Positions 44,424 to 53,846 of a stretch of 64,000 bases of DNA are shown here, piece after piece. Location: contig NZ_WMIG01000004.1 of NCBI RefSeq assembly GCF_009711205.1, forward strand, positions 1-64,000, in the 5' to 3' direction. The translations under genes were made by a program, and so were the position numbers. The notes below the pieces were generated by a model. The model made no database searches, had not been told where the DNA came from, and saw only the letters and a list, made by a program, of their open reading frames with translations. The stretch comes from Paracoccus litorisediminis. Its GTDB lineage: Bacteria; Pseudomonadota; Alphaproteobacteria; Rhodobacterales; Rhodobacteraceae. Position 1 is the stretch's first letter. Each line of letters starts with the position of its first letter.

Positions 44424-45006
44424 TCACCGGCAGGACCGACAGGATCAGCAGCCCGGCCATTGCCCAGTTGAACAACCGCAGCCGCCGCGGATCTTGCAGG
44501 ACGCCGCGCAACCCCTGCCCCATTGCCGCCCAGATCGCGACCGACGGCAGGTTGACCAGCGTAAAGACCAGCGCCACGGCGAACTCTCCGCCCGCCCCGG
44601 CCGAATAGGCCGAGAGCGCCCCCAGCGCCATCATCCACGCCTTGGGATTGACCCATTGAAAGGCGCAGGCCGCCAGAAAGCTCATCGGCCGGGCGGTGCT
44701 TGCAGCGGAATCGGATTGCGGCGCAGCCGATCCCGCGATCTTCCATGCCAGCCATAACACATAGGTAAGGCTAACCCACTTCATCACTTGCGCGATGGCC
44801 GGGTTGGCGGTGATGATCTGCGCAATCCCCAGCCCGAGGAGAGCCACCATCGCCCCGAATCCCAGCGCCACCCCCAGCATATGCGGCAGCGTCCGGCGCA
44901 AGCCGAAATTCGCCCCCGAGGCCATCAGCATTAGGTTGTTCGGCCCCGGCGTGACCGAGGTCACGAAGGCAAAGGCGACAAGGGCAAGAAGGACGTGTTG
45001 GGACAT
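44410..45006 (-). CDS. LysE family amino-acid exporter
   Basis: This 198-residue exporter has six predicted helices and the LysE/RhtB signature VTSVTPGPNNLMLMASGANFG near the N terminus. It is divergent from an Lrp/AsnC regulator, the standard pairing in which the regulator senses an amino acid and switches on export. The exact substrate is unknown. Confidence 0.88.
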   Translation of the reverse strand: MSQHVLLALVAFAFVTSVTPGPNNLMLMASGANFGLRRTLPHMLGVALGFGAMVALLGLGIAQIITANPAIAQVMKWVSLTYVLWLAWKIAGSAAPQSDSAASTARPMSFLAACAFQWVNPKAWMMALGALSAYSAGAGGEFAVALVFTLVNLPSVAIWAAMGQGLRGVLQDPRRLRLFNWAMAGLLILSVLPVITGH

Positions 45007-45029
45007 GGGATGGATCTCTTGGGTTGAGA

Positions 45030-45080
45030 TGCAATTCTATTACAAATCGCCTGCAATTTTTGATCAGAGATTTTCCAGAG
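45030..45080. promoter_or_regulatory. Candidate Lrp-type operator between lysE and lrp
   Basis: The direct repeats TGCAATT (45030-45036 and 45052-45058) are 22 bases apart, two helical turns. They are followed by TGATCA (45061) and ATTTTCCAGAG (45070-45080), the words also found at the lrp-ilvC spacer. Confidence 0.4.
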
Positions 45081-45087
45081 CAATCAT

Positions 45088-45552
45088 ATGATGCAACCAG
45101 ATACCGACACCGATGCGATATCCGCACGGATATTGCAGATCCTTTCCCGCAATGGACGCATCCCGAATCAGCAGCTCGCCGCCGAAATCGGCCTGTCCCC
45201 ATCGGCCTGCCTGCGCCGGGTTCAGGAACTGGAGCGCCGCGGTGCGATCACCGGCTACCGCGCGGTCATTCACCCCTCGGCCCGAGAGGCGGGCTTCACC
45301 GCCTATGTCACGGTGGGCCTGTCGCGCCATTCGAATGAGGCCCAGCAGGCGTTCGAGCGTGCCTGTCTGGCCTCGTGGCAGGTCCGCGAATGCCACAACA
45401 TCACCGGATCGGTGGAATACCTGCTGCGGGTCGAGGTCCGCGACCTTGAAGCCTATCGCCGCTTCCACACCGAAGTGCTGGGGGCCTTTCCGCAGATATC
45501 GACAATCACCACCCATGTCGTGATGAACTCGCCCAAGGATGACCGCGCCTGA
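45088..45552 (+). CDS. Lrp/AsnC family regulator of the adjacent LysE exporter
   Basis: This 154-residue protein has the helix-turn-helix at residues about 10-60 (ISARILQILSRNGRIPNQQLAAEIGLSPSACLRRVQEL) and a RAM domain with CHNITGSVEYLLRVEVRDLEAYRRFH. Divergent placement from lysE and the operator-like repeats between them suggest it controls that exporter. ATG 45088 is assigned by alignment with the usual start of the helix-turn-helix domain. Confidence 0.9.
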   Translation: MMQPDTDTDAISARILQILSRNGRIPNQQLAAEIGLSPSACLRRVQELERRGAITGYRAVIHPSAREAGFTAYVTVGLSRHSNEAQQAFERACLASWQVRECHNITGSVEYLLRVEVRDLEAYRRFHTEVLGAFPQISTITTHVVMNSPKDDRA

Positions 45553-45585
45553 TCGGCAAGTCTGCCGCGGATTGAACCGCCGCAG

Positions 45586-45649
45586 GGGTATTTAAGAAAC
45601 GGTGAAATTCAGGCGTCGCGGCCCGCCATTCACCGTTTCCCAAATACCC
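45586..45649. repeat. Long inverted pair of the intergenic repeat motif
   Basis: Two 21-base arms (45586-45606 and 45629-45649) are inverted copies matching at 19 of 21 positions, with a 22-base loop. Each arm is the TTCACCGTTTC..AAATACCC motif seen elsewhere. The pair lies between lrp and the helicase gene. Confidence 0.7.
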
Positions 45650-45712
45650 ATATCGCAACGCCGGCACGGGAAACGGACTTTCGGCTCTGGACACGAGCGG
45701 ATACAAGGTCGC

Positions 45713-47248
45713 ATGACCCTGCCCACCCTTTCCCACGATCAGGCCGAAGCCTGGGACACGCTGGCCGCGATGCTTGAGGAATCGGGCGTCGATCTGGTTT
45801 CCGAGGAGGTCGTCCCCGCCACGCCCGGCAAGGGGCGCGTCATGGCGGTGATCGGCAAGGCCGGGTCAGGCAAGACCCTGCTGCTGGCGGAACTGACCAA
45901 GGCGCTGAAGGCAGCCGGGGTCGATATCGTCTCGGGCGATTACGAAGGCCGCAAGCGCAAGGAACGGCGCACCGTCGCGATTTTGGCGCCGACCAACAAG
46001 GCCGCGTTCGTGCTGCGCATGCGCGGCGTGCCCGCAACGACCATCCACCGCATCCTTTACACCCCGGTCTACGACCCGGATTACGAACGCATTGCCGACT
46101 GGCTGACCGGCGTGGGTGAGCGTCCGCAGGTCGAGGGCGTGATCGAGGGGCTGACCGATGCCGCGCTGGACCGCGCCCATGCCTTTTACCAGCAGCACGC
46201 CTCGATCCCCGGAGCGCTGGCTGCCGCCGGGCTGCGCGGCTCGGATTTCATTCAGGGCTGGAAGCGGCGCGAGGACGGGCTGGATATCGGGCTGATCGAC
46301 GAGGCCTCGATGCTGGATGAGCGCCAGTTCGAGGACCTGCGCGAGATCTTTCCAATCCTTGTCCTGTTCGGCGATCCGGCCCAGCTGGCACCCGTCGGAC
46401 AGTCAGGCGAAATGGTCTTTGACAAGCTGGCGAAATCCCAGCGGTTGGAACTGTCGCGCATCCATCGCCAGACCGACGACAGCCCGATCCTTGATCTGGC
46501 CCATGCGCTGGCCGATCCCGATGTCGACTTCCCGACCTTCGAACGTTTGGTGCAGGACGCCGCCCGCCGCGACGACCGCGTGATCTGGGCCGAACGGGTC
46601 GAAAGCGACCTGATGGCGCTTAGCCCGGTTCTGGTCTGGCGCAACATCACCCGCGTCAAGCTGATCCAGGCCTTTCGTTCGGCCTATGGCGCGCCGGGTG
46701 ATGCGTTGCTGCCCGGTGAGCCGCTGATCTGCGACGGGCTGGAACTGCCCCTGAAGCATCGCAAGAAGCGCATCGACCTTGAGGCGCGCGGGCTGATCAA
46801 GGGGGCGCAGGTCATCTATCTGGGACCGGGTCGCAAACCGGGCTTCTCGCGCCTGCATGTTGTGGGAGCCGAGGACCCGCGCCTGTCGGCCGCCTCGATC
46901 GTCAAGATCGAGATCCCCGATGTCGAGGAACCCTTCATCCCCTTTGCCGCGCGCATGGGGGCAACATTTCTGCATGGCGCTGCGGTGACCATCCACAAGG
47001 CGCAGGGGTCGCAATGGCCGGATGTGCAGGTCTTTGCCCCGGATATTTCCGCCGCCGCATGGTCGGGCCGAACCGAGGCGGGCGTGCCTTTGTGGAAGCG
47101 GCTGACCTATGTGGCGATCACCCGCGCGCAGGAACGGCTGCATTGGATCGTACGGTCACGCCTTGCCCGGCCCAGCGCGCCACTGGGTATTGACCATCTG
47201 GACACTGGGCCAGTCGCCTTGCAACTGGAAGCCGAGACCGAGGACTAG
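45713..47248 (+). CDS. RecD-like ATP-dependent DNA helicase (SF1)
   Basis: This 511-residue single-chain SF1B helicase has Walker A VIGKAGSGKTLLLAEL (residues about 45-60) and motif Ia ILAPTNKAAFVLR. Motif II is GLIDEASMLDERQF, with DEA in place of DEAD/DEEH, followed by motif III LFGDPAQLAPVG, motif V TIHKAQGSQWPDVQVF and motif VI YVAITRAQERLHW. No RecB/RecC-like genes are adjacent, so it resembles stand-alone RecD-like/AAA_30 helicases. I start at ATG 45713; upstream in-frame sequence lies in the repeat. Confidence 0.85.
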   Translation: MTLPTLSHDQAEAWDTLAAMLEESGVDLVSEEVVPATPGKGRVMAVIGKAGSGKTLLLAELTKALKAAGVDIVSGDYEGRKRKERRTVAILAPTNKAAFVLRMRGVPATTIHRILYTPVYDPDYERIADWLTGVGERPQVEGVIEGLTDAALDRAHAFYQQHASIPGALAAAGLRGSDFIQGWKRREDGLDIGLIDEASMLDERQFEDLREIFPILVLFGDPAQLAPVGQSGEMVFDKLAKSQRLELSRIHRQTDDSPILDLAHALADPDVDFPTFERLVQDAARRDDRVIWAERVESDLMALSPVLVWRNITRVKLIQAFRSAYGAPGDALLPGEPLICDGLELPLKHRKKRIDLEARGLIKGAQVIYLGPGRKPGFSRLHVVGAEDPRLSAASIVKIEIPDVEEPFIPFAARMGATFLHGAAVTIHKAQGSQWPDVQVFAPDISAAAWSGRTEAGVPLWKRLTYVAITRAQERLHWIVRSRLARPSAPLGIDHLDTGPVALQLEAETED

Positions 47249-48069
47249 GCCTCGGCCCGGCGCAGCTGCTTGCGGGTCGAGCCGGGGCGGATCTGCTCCA
47301 TGCGCAGAAGCAGCGCCTCGACCACGGATTCGCGCGGCAGTCCGGTTTCCTGCGAGATGCGCAGCAGCCCGAAATTCACCCGCGCGATTTCCTGATAGTA
47401 GCGGGTGAAGCTATAGTTGATTGCCGCCCCCGCCACCGCGCCCAGTACCGGCACAGCCTGCGCCGCGAATTTCTGCGCGAGCGAGGTCGACAGCTTTGGC
47501 GCAACCCGTGCGATCAGCGTCTGTACCGTCTGGCCGGTAATGGTCATGCGGGCAGTGAGCAGGCCCAGATCGGCGGCATCATCCGCCGCCAGCGGCCCCG
47601 CCGCGGCAAAGACCTGCAACGCCTCGCGCCGGGCAATGTCGCTGTCGGGATCAAAGCCATGTTCAGCCGCGATATCCATGATCGCACGCAGCAGCAGCGT
47701 CACCGTCACCGGCAATTCCAGCGTCGCCCCGGCGACACCGGCCAGACCGCCGACCGCGCCGGATGTGGTCGACAGCATCCGGTTGAACCAATCGCCACGC
47801 TCGGTCAACACGCCGCGCGACCGCGAGGCCGCGTCAAAGGCGCGGTTCAGCGCGGCATAGGTCAGCCGGTCCATCCGCGAGCGGACGGGCTTGGGCAGGC
47901 GGTCGATCAGCCCTTCGGCCTTGCCGCCGATGGCGCTGAGCAGCTCCATGCCGATGCCGCCTGCATTCAGGTAGCGCCGCGCCAGCCGGTCGATCTCGGC
48001 GTGGACGGTCGGATCGGTAATCGGCGGCAGCACCGCCTGACGGGTCGGGACTGGGGAATGATCGGTCAT
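47245..48069 (-). CDS. EcsC family protein
   Basis: This 274-residue protein has an internal Gly/Ala-rich hydrophobic region (TTSGAVGGLAGVAGATLELPVTVTLLLRAIMDIAAEHG and AVPVLGAVAGAAINYSFTRYYQEIARVNF) typical of EcsC-domain proteins. In Bacillus, EcsC is linked to an ABC transporter, but here no transporter is beside it. I choose ATG 48069. Its stop overlaps that of the convergent helicase gene. Confidence 0.8.
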   Translation of the reverse strand: MTDHSPVPTRQAVLPPITDPTVHAEIDRLARRYLNAGGIGMELLSAIGGKAEGLIDRLPKPVRSRMDRLTYAALNRAFDAASRSRGVLTERGDWFNRMLSTTSGAVGGLAGVAGATLELPVTVTLLLRAIMDIAAEHGFDPDSDIARREALQVFAAAGPLAADDAADLGLLTARMTITGQTVQTLIARVAPKLSTSLAQKFAAQAVPVLGAVAGAAINYSFTRYYQEIARVNFGLLRISQETGLPRESVVEALLLRMEQIRPGSTRKQLRRAEA

Positions 48070-48176
48070 CCTGAGGACACTTGGCCTTTCCTGTTCGCCC
48101 GCAATCGGCGGGCCATGATGAAACATATAGGAACCGATTGGTTCAGTTTCATCGACCTGCGGCATCCCGGCGGATT

Positions 48177-48752
48177 TCAGCGCTTGGCAGAGCCGTCCAT
48201 CTCAACGCAGGTCTGGCTTTCGGGGGGATCGCGGCGGATCTCGGCCAGACCGGCCGCGACATCGCCGCCGGTTTCACGGCTGACATGGCCTTCGACCCCC
48301 AGCCATGCGCCATCGACCAGATCCAGTCCCAGCACCCGGTCGGGGTTGGTGGGGGGCGGCATCTCGACGCGTTCCAGCTTGGAAAAGCCAAAGCGGCGGT
48401 AATAGGGCAGATCGCCGACCAGCATCACCCGCGCCCAACCCAGTTCGCGCGCCCGACCAAGGCTTTCGCGCATCAACAGCCCGCCCAGACCCTCGCCCTG
48501 CGTGGTCGGGTGAACCGAGACCGGCCCCAGCAGCAGCGCGGGCTTGTCCCCCACCCGCACCGGCCAGTAGCGGATCGCCCCCAGCAGCACCCCCGACCCG
48601 TCCCGCAGGACAAGGCACAGCGCCTCGACCGGGGGCACGCCGTCTCGCAGCCGATACGAGGACAGGGCGGTCCGGCCCGGTGCAAAGCACAGGTCCATCA
48701 GCGCCTCGACTTCGGGCGTGTCATTGGGAGTTTCGGGGCAGAGTTCGTACAT
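48177..48752 (-). CDS. GNAT family N-acetyltransferase (YhbS-like)
   Basis: This 191-residue acetyltransferase has the acetyl-CoA pyrophosphate loop VHPTTQGEGLGGLLMRESL followed by VMLVGDLPYYRRFGFSKLERVEMP, a pattern typical of the YhbS group. The substrate is unknown. Its start lies 18 bases from a very long hairpin in the upstream region. It is transcribed in the same direction as the EcsC gene, 107 bases before it. Confidence 0.85.
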   Translation of the reverse strand: MYELCPETPNDTPEVEALMDLCFAPGRTALSSYRLRDGVPPVEALCLVLRDGSGVLLGAIRYWPVRVGDKPALLLGPVSVHPTTQGEGLGGLLMRESLGRARELGWARVMLVGDLPYYRRFGFSKLERVEMPPPTNPDRVLGLDLVDGAWLGVEGHVSRETGGDVAAGLAEIRRDPPESQTCVEMDGSAKR

Positions 48753-48770
48753 TGAGTCTCCCGATTCACT

Positions 48771-48828
48771 GCGCGCGCATGCGTGTTGGGGGCGGTGTTT
48801 CGCGGCCCCCTAACATGCATGCGCGCGC
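48771..48828. repeat. Long GC-alternating inverted repeat upstream of the GNAT gene
   Basis: The left arm 48771-48792 and right arm 48806-48828 pair over 21 bp with one mismatch and one bulge, loop 13 bases. The outer part is alternating GCGCGCGCATGC, a Z-DNA-prone run, and the inner part is GGGGG/CCCCC. Confidence 0.8.
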
Positions 48829-48993
48829 GCGAAAACATCCCAAGTCCGGCAGCGCGCAAAAAGTTGCCCGGCGCGCGGCAGGACCCGTGCCGTTGGGGTC
48901 ATGCTTGACGGGAAACTGCCGGGCAGGCACAGCGTTCCCATAGTCGCGTGACGTAAGCGCGACACCCGACACCCCCGGATGCGAGGCTGCACG

Positions 48994-49590
48994 ATGTTCT
49001 ATCGACCCGAGGCTGGCCATGGCCTGCCCCATAACCCGCTGAATGCCATCGTGGCCCCCCGGCCGATCGGCTGGGTCTCGACCCGCGGCCATCTGGGCGA
49101 CAATCTGGCCCCCTATTCCTTCTTCAACCTGACGGCCTATACGCCGCCGCAGGTGATGTTCGCTTCGACCTCGCAGAAGCCCGACCGTCCGGGCACCAAG
49201 GACAGCGTGGCCCAGATCGCCGAGACACGGGTGTTTTGCGTCAACATCGCCGATGGCGCGATGCGCGATCAGGTCAATGCCAGCTCGGCCGCGCTGCCCG
49301 CCGGAGCCAACGAGTTCGAGACCGCCGGGATCGAGGCCGCCGAATGCGAGACCATCGACTGCCCGCGCGTCCTGCGCGCCGCCGCCTCGCTTGAATGCCG
49401 CATGACCCGGATCATCCGCCTTGCCGGCGAGGCCAATGTCATGGTGCTGGGCGTCGTCACCGGCATCCACATGCGCGAGGACTGCATCGTGAATGGCCGC
49501 TTCGACCTGCGTCGCCACGGCTGGTTGTCCCGGCTTGGCTACAAGGATTATACGGCCACGACTGAAACTTTCGAAATGGAGCGCCCCTGA
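48994..49590 (+). CDS. Flavin reductase-like (FMN-binding split barrel) protein
   Basis: This protein of about 198 residues opens [32 protein letters not shown], followed by [21 protein letters not shown], both classic flavin-reductase-like (DIM6/NTAB) motifs for FMN binding. It probably reduces flavin or a flavin-dependent substrate with NAD(P)H. Start 48994 is preferred over 48979 on family alignment. The stop overlaps the start of apt (TGATG), so the two are translationally coupled. Confidence 0.85.
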   Translation: MFYRPEAGHGLPHNPLNAIVAPRPIGWVSTRGHLGDNLAPYSFFNLTAYTPPQVMFASTSQKPDRPGTKDSVAQIAETRVFCVNIADGAMRDQVNASSAALPAGANEFETAGIEAAECETIDCPRVLRAAASLECRMTRIIRLAGEANVMVLGVVTGIHMREDCIVNGRFDLRRHGWLSRLGYKDYTATTETFEMERP

Positions 49591-50150
49591 TGGAAAAACC
49601 GGCCAAGCGCAGCCGAGACACCCGCGAGGTCCGCGACTATATCCGCACGATCGTGGACTTCCCCAAGGAAGGCATCATCTTTCGCGACGTGACCACGCTT
49701 TTCGCCGATGCGCGCGGTTTCCGCATGGCCGTGGACCAGCTGCTGGCACCCTATGCGGGCGAGCCGATCAACAAGGTCGTGGGGCTTGAGGCGCGTGGCT
49801 TCATCCTTGGCGGCGCGGTGGCGCATCAGCTGTCGGTGGGCTTCGTGCCGATCCGCAAAAAGGGCAAGCTGCCCGGCGCGGTGCTCAGCCAGGCCTATGC
49901 GCTGGAATATGGCGAGGCAGTGGTAGAAATCCACGACGACGCGCTGAAGCCCGGCGACCGGGTGCTGATCGTCGACGACCTGCTGGCCACGGGCGGCACG
50001 GCCGCGGCGGGGATCTCGCTTTGCGAGCGCCTTGGGGCCGAGGTGATCGGCTGTGCCTTTGTCATCGACCTGCCGGAACTGGGCGGGCGCAAGCTGCTTG
50101 AGGATCTGGGTCACGAAGTCCACGCCCTGACCGCCTTCGACGGCGCCTGA
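49590..50150 (+). CDS. apt: Adenine phosphoribosyltransferase
   Basis: Apt salvages adenine with PRPP to give AMP. The 186-residue protein shows [25 protein letters not shown] at the N terminus, [14 protein letters not shown], and the PRPP-binding motif [14 protein letters not shown] near residues 127-140. It follows the flavin reductase gene with a one-base overlap and precedes ispH by 37 bases. Confidence 0.95.
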   Translation: MEKPAKRSRDTREVRDYIRTIVDFPKEGIIFRDVTTLFADARGFRMAVDQLLAPYAGEPINKVVGLEARGFILGGAVAHQLSVGFVPIRKKGKLPGAVLSQAYALEYGEAVVEIHDDALKPGDRVLIVDDLLATGGTAAAGISLCERLGAEVIGCAFVIDLPELGGRKLLEDLGHEVHALTAFDGA

Positions 50151-50187
50151 TCTTGCGGCGCGCGGGACGGATGGCTAGGTGATGAGC

Positions 50188-51138
50188 ATGGACAAGAAAC
50201 CGCCTTTGACCCTGTACCTTGCCGCCCCGCGCGGTTTCTGCGCGGGCGTGGACCGCGCGATCAAGATCGTCGAGATGGCGCTGCAGAAATGGGGCGCCCC
50301 CGTCTATGTCCGCCACGAGATCGTGCATAACAAGTTCGTCGTGGACAGCCTGCGCGACAAGGGCGCGGTCTTTGTCGAGGAACTGGACGAGTGCCCGACG
50401 GACCGTCCGGTGATCTTTTCCGCCCACGGCGTCCCCAAAGCCGTCCCGGCCGAGGCTAAGCGCCGCGAGATGGTCTATGTCGACGCGACCTGCCCCCTTG
50501 TCAGCAAGGTCCATGTCGAGGCCGAACGCCACCATGCCGCTGGTCTGCAGATGGTGATGATCGGCCATGCCGGTCACCCCGAGGTGCTGGGCACCATGGG
50601 CCAATTGCCCGAGGGCGAGGTTTTGCTGGTCGAGACGGTTGAGGATGTTGCAGGCATCACGCCCCGCGATCCGGCGCGTCTGGCCTTCATCACCCAAACC
50701 ACGCTGTCGGTCGATGACACCGCCGCCATCGTCGTGGCCCTGAATACCCGCTTCCCGGCCATTGTCGGTCCGGCCAAGGAAGACATCTGCTACGCCACCA
50801 CCAACCGCCAGGCCTCGGTCAAGGCGATTGCGGGGCGGATCGATGCGCTGTTCGTGATCGGCGCGCCCAACAGTTCTAACTCGCGCCGTCTGGTTGAGGT
50901 GGGTTCCGCGGCAGGCTGCGCCTATTCCCAGCTTGTCATGCGCGCCGACCAGATCGACTGGCGGGCCATCGAAGGCGCGCGTGCCGTCGGCGTCACCGCA
51001 GGTGCCAGCGCCCCCGAGGTTCTGGTCGATGAGGTCGTCGACGCCTTCCGCGACCGCTACGAGGTGACGGTGGAACTGGTCGAGACGGCCCGCGAAAACG
51101 TCGAGTTCAAGGTTCCCCGCGTATTACGCGAGGCGTAA
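50188..51138 (+). CDS. ispH: 4-hydroxy-3-methylbut-2-enyl diphosphate reductase
   Basis: IspH is the final enzyme of the MEP isoprenoid pathway, giving IPP and DMAPP through a 4Fe-4S cluster. The 316-residue protein has the three cluster cysteines in [23 protein letters not shown] and [10 protein letters not shown], and the active-site [11 protein letters not shown]. Start codons at 50179 (GTG), 50182 and 50188 are all in frame; I favour 50188 for spacing from TAGGTGA. It ends before the first DUF1330 gene. Confidence 0.95.
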   Translation: MDKKPPLTLYLAAPRGFCAGVDRAIKIVEMALQKWGAPVYVRHEIVHNKFVVDSLRDKGAVFVEELDECPTDRPVIFSAHGVPKAVPAEAKRREMVYVDATCPLVSKVHVEAERHHAAGLQMVMIGHAGHPEVLGTMGQLPEGEVLLVETVEDVAGITPRDPARLAFITQTTLSVDDTAAIVVALNTRFPAIVGPAKEDICYATTNRQASVKAIAGRIDALFVIGAPNSSNSRRLVEVGSAAGCAYSQLVMRADQIDWRAIEGARAVGVTAGASAPEVLVDEVVDAFRDRYEVTVELVETARENVEFKVPRVLREA

Positions 51139-51251
51139 GCCTCGGCACGCTGCCCCATCGGTCAGATAGGACGCCTTGGCTGCGTTCTGCTATTCTGACC
51201 GCGTCGGCTGCGGCCAAGCGGGTCGCAGCCCCTTGGGTGGAGTGATCCGAC

Positions 51252-51587
51252 ATGACCGTCTATCTGATCGCAGAACTGAAGGTGACTGACGAGGCATGGC
51301 TGCCCGACTATGTCGTGCGTGTCCATGAGATCGCCGCGCGCCATAACGGCCGCTACCTGTCGCGCAGCACCAATATCGAGACGCTCGAAGGCGAACCGCG
51401 CGACGTGACCGGGATCGCGCTGCTGGAATTCCCCTCACGCGATGACGTGCTGGCCCTGATGAGTGACCCGGAATACGTCCCCTATGGCGAGGCGAGGCGC
51501 AGGGGCTCGATCTGCCATTACCGCCTGATCGACGATACCGACATTGCGGGGGCGATCCCTTATCTGACGAAACCGGACATCGCCTGA
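51252..51587 (+). CDS. DUF1330 domain protein, copy 1
   Basis: This 111-residue dimeric alpha-beta barrel-like protein opens TVYLIAELKVTDEAWLPDYVVRV. The family is uncharacterised and resembles antibiotic-biosynthesis-monooxygenase-like small folds. About three quarters of residues are identical to the next gene. A 7-bp hairpin, GGCTGCG/CGCAGCC (51206-51230), lies 21 bases before its start. Function unknown. Confidence 0.83.
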   Translation: MTVYLIAELKVTDEAWLPDYVVRVHEIAARHNGRYLSRSTNIETLEGEPRDVTGIALLEFPSRDDVLALMSDPEYVPYGEARRRGSICHYRLIDDTDIAGAIPYLTKPDIA

Positions 51588-51696
51588 ATCTTCGGCGCAT
51601 TGTCCGATTGCCCGTTTCAGATTCCGCCGCTTATGCTGGCGGCGCTGACCGGGGCCGGGCTGGCCACGGCAGAGGCTCGAGGGAGGAGACCCCAGA

Positions 51697-52026
51697 ATGA
51701 CCGTCTTTCTGATCGCCGAAGTGAAAGTCACCGACGATGCCTGGATTCCCGATTACGCCGCGCGGGTCCATGACATCGCGGCGCGCCATAACGGCCGCTA
51801 CCTGTCGCGCAGCGGCAATATCGAGACGCTGGAAGGCGAGGCCACCGATGAGACCCTGATCGCGCTGATCCAGTTTCCATCCCGCGAGGATGCGCTGGCC
51901 TTTACCAGCGACCCCGAATACCTGCCTTTTGGCAAGGCGCGGCAGGATGGCTCGGTCAGCCATTTCCGCCTGATCGACGATACCGACATTGCCGGGGCCA
52001 TCCCCTATCTGAACAAGCCCTCCTGA
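51697..52026 (+). CDS. DUF1330 domain protein, copy 2
   Basis: This 109-residue paralogue of the preceding gene arose by tandem duplication: 81 of about 109 aligned residues are identical by my own count, and the block AARHNGRYLSRS is fully conserved. GAGGGAGGAG directly upstream is a strong ribosome-binding site. The two copies differ most in the loop after residue 46. Function unknown. Confidence 0.83.
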   Translation: MTVFLIAEVKVTDDAWIPDYAARVHDIAARHNGRYLSRSGNIETLEGEATDETLIALIQFPSREDALAFTSDPEYLPFGKARQDGSVSHFRLIDDTDIAGAIPYLNKPS

Positions 52027-52141
52027 GATTGCAGGGCGGTCGGTTGCATCCCGCTTGCACTGGCCGCCCCCGGACTTCCCGCCTATAGTGCCCGCCATAT
52101 GACCCGCAGGGGTTTGGTGATTTCAGTAGTCGGATCGAAAA

Positions 52142-52747
52142 ATGCGTCTTTATTCAATGCCTTCTTCGGGAAACAGCTACAAGGTGCGGCTGCTTCTGTC
52201 GCTTTTGGGCCGGGACTGCCCGACCTTTGACGTCGAATATGAGACCACCGCGCTGGACACGGCCAAGGCCGAGGGCCGCCTGCCCTTTGGCAAGGCCCCG
52301 GTGCTGGAACTGGACGATGGCCGCCTGCTGCCGGAATCGAATGCGATCCTGAACTGGCTGGGCGAAGGCACGGATTTCGTCCCCGCCGATCCCTTCACCC
52401 GCGCCGAGATGCTCAGCTGGATGTTTTGGGAACAGAACCAGCATGAGGGCGTCGTCGCGGTCCGCGCCGCGCTGCTCTACTATCCCCAGCGCCGCCATCT
52501 GGCCACGCCCGAACGTCTGGCCGAGCTGTTGGATCGCGGCCATGCGCTGCTGCAGGTCATGGAGGATCGTCTGGCCGCACAGGACTGGCTGGTCGGGGAC
52601 AAGGCATCGGTCGCGGATATCTGCCTTTACGGCTATACCTGCACGGCGGGGACGCGTGGCGGCTTCGACATGTCGCGCTTCCCGGCGATCAACGCTTGGC
52701 TTGACCGCATCGCCGCCCTGCCCGGCTACAAGGCGCTGGACGCATGA
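52142..52747 (+). CDS. Glutathione S-transferase family protein
   Basis: This 201-residue GST fold has the N-terminal domain [23 protein letters not shown] and [25 protein letters not shown], with the usual SxAI (here SNAI) glutathione contact. The C-terminal helical domain contains [17 protein letters not shown]. Its stop overlaps the rnhA start by an ATGA, so the two genes share a transcript. The electrophile substrate is unknown. Confidence 0.88.
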   Translation: MRLYSMPSSGNSYKVRLLLSLLGRDCPTFDVEYETTALDTAKAEGRLPFGKAPVLELDDGRLLPESNAILNWLGEGTDFVPADPFTRAEMLSWMFWEQNQHEGVVAVRAALLYYPQRRHLATPERLAELLDRGHALLQVMEDRLAAQDWLVGDKASVADICLYGYTCTAGTRGGFDMSRFPAINAWLDRIAALPGYKALDA

Positions 52748-53211
52748 ACGCGCTTTTCGCCTGGACCGACGGGGCATGTAGCGGCAATCCCGGCCCCGGC
52801 GGCTGGGGCGTGCTGATGCGCGCCATGGACGGGGACGCGATCCTGAAGGAACGCGAACTGTCCGGCGGCGAGGGCGACACCACCAATAACCGCATGGAGT
52901 TGATGGCGGCGATTTCCGCGCTGGAGGTGCTGACCCGCCCCAGCGAGATCACCATCACCACCGACAGCGCCTATGTGAAAAACGGCGTGACCCAGTGGAT
53001 TCACGGCTGGAAGCGCAATGGCTGGCGCACCGCCGACCGCAAGCCGGTCAAGAATGTCGAGCTGTGGCAGCGTCTGGACGCGGCTCAGGCCCGCCATCAG
53101 GTGCGCTGGGAATGGATCAAGGGCCATGCCGGCCATCCTGAAAATGAGCGCGCCGATGAATTGGCCCGCGCCGGAATGGCCCCCTACAAGCCCGCAAAGG
53201 CCGCCGGGTGA
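52744..53211 (+). CDS. rnhA: Ribonuclease HI
   Basis: This enzyme cuts the RNA strand of RNA-DNA hybrids. The 155-residue protein has the catalytic acids D9 ([11 protein letters not shown]), E52 (NNRMELMAA) and D74 (TTDSAYV), and the late [15 protein letters not shown]is/Asp pair. It sits in a tight GST-rnhA-TRIC cluster with 4-base overlaps at both ends. Confidence 0.95.
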   Translation: MNALFAWTDGACSGNPGPGGWGVLMRAMDGDAILKERELSGGEGDTTNNRMELMAAISALEVLTRPSEITITTDSAYVKNGVTQWIHGWKRNGWRTADRKPVKNVELWQRLDAAQARHQVRWEWIKGHAGHPENERADELARAGMAPYKPAKAAG

Positions 53212-53846
53212 GTCCCGAGGACGCCGTTCCTTTCCTTGATTACGCCAGCGTGCTGGTCTTTGCCCTGACCGGAGCGCTGGTCGCCAGCCGCGCGCAGCTT
53301 GATCTGGTCGGTTTCATCTTCTTCGCGACGCTGACCGGCATCGGCGGCGGCACGCTGCGCGACCTGCTGCTGGGTCAGGACCCGGTCTTTTGGGTCGGGC
53401 GGCCGGGATTGCTGGTGCTGACCTCGCTGGCCGCGGTGCTGGTGTTTTTCACCGCGCATCTGTTCGAAAGCCGCTACAGCCTTATCCTGTGGCTGGACGC
53501 GCTGGCACTGGCCGTAGCGGTCCCCGCCGGGGTCGATGTCGCGATCGGGGCCGGAGCAGGACCGATCGTCACGGTTGCCATGGGGATCATCACGGGCACT
53601 TTCGGCGGCATGGCTCGCGATACCGTCGCCAATGAATTGCCACTGATCCTGAAACAGGGCGAGCTTTACGTCACCGCGACATTCGGCGGCGCGGTCGTCG
53701 CCGTCGTGCTGATCGGCATCGGCTGCCCCGGAGTATGGGCGCTGATCGCCTGCGGCGTCACGGTTTTCGCGCTGCGGGCAGGCAGCATGCTGCTGGGCTG
53801 GAACCTGCCCACCTATCGCCCCCGCCCGCCCAGGAACAAGGGCTAG
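53208..53846 (+). CDS. TRIC-type cation channel family (UPF0126) protein
   Basis: This 212-residue membrane protein has seven predicted helices in two repeats; each repeat carries the family glycine motif ([13 protein letters not shown] and [14 protein letters not shown]). Bacterial UPF0126/YicG proteins are related to trimeric intracellular cation channels and pass K+ or similar cations. The GTG start overlaps the rnhA stop by 4 bases. Confidence 0.85.
   Translation: MSPEDAVPFLDYASVLVFALTGALVASRAQLDLVGFIFFATLTGIGGGTLRDLLLGQDPVFWVGRPGLLVLTSLAAVLVFFTAHLFESRYSLILWLDALALAVAVPAGVDVAIGAGAGPIVTVAMGIITGTFGGMARDTVANELPLILKQGELYVTATFGGAVVAVVLIGIGCPGVWALIACGVTVFALRAGSMLLGWNLPTYRPRPPRNKG

Noticed and set aside
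48829-48993. Possible gene in the spacer before the flavin reductase
   Set aside because: No start with a ribosome-binding site and no recognisable protein; only the hairpin is notable.
52034-52068. Terminator after the second DUF1330 gene (GGGCGGTC / GGCCGCCC)
   Set aside because: Short stem with a mismatch, 20-base loop and no T-run; too weak to annotate.
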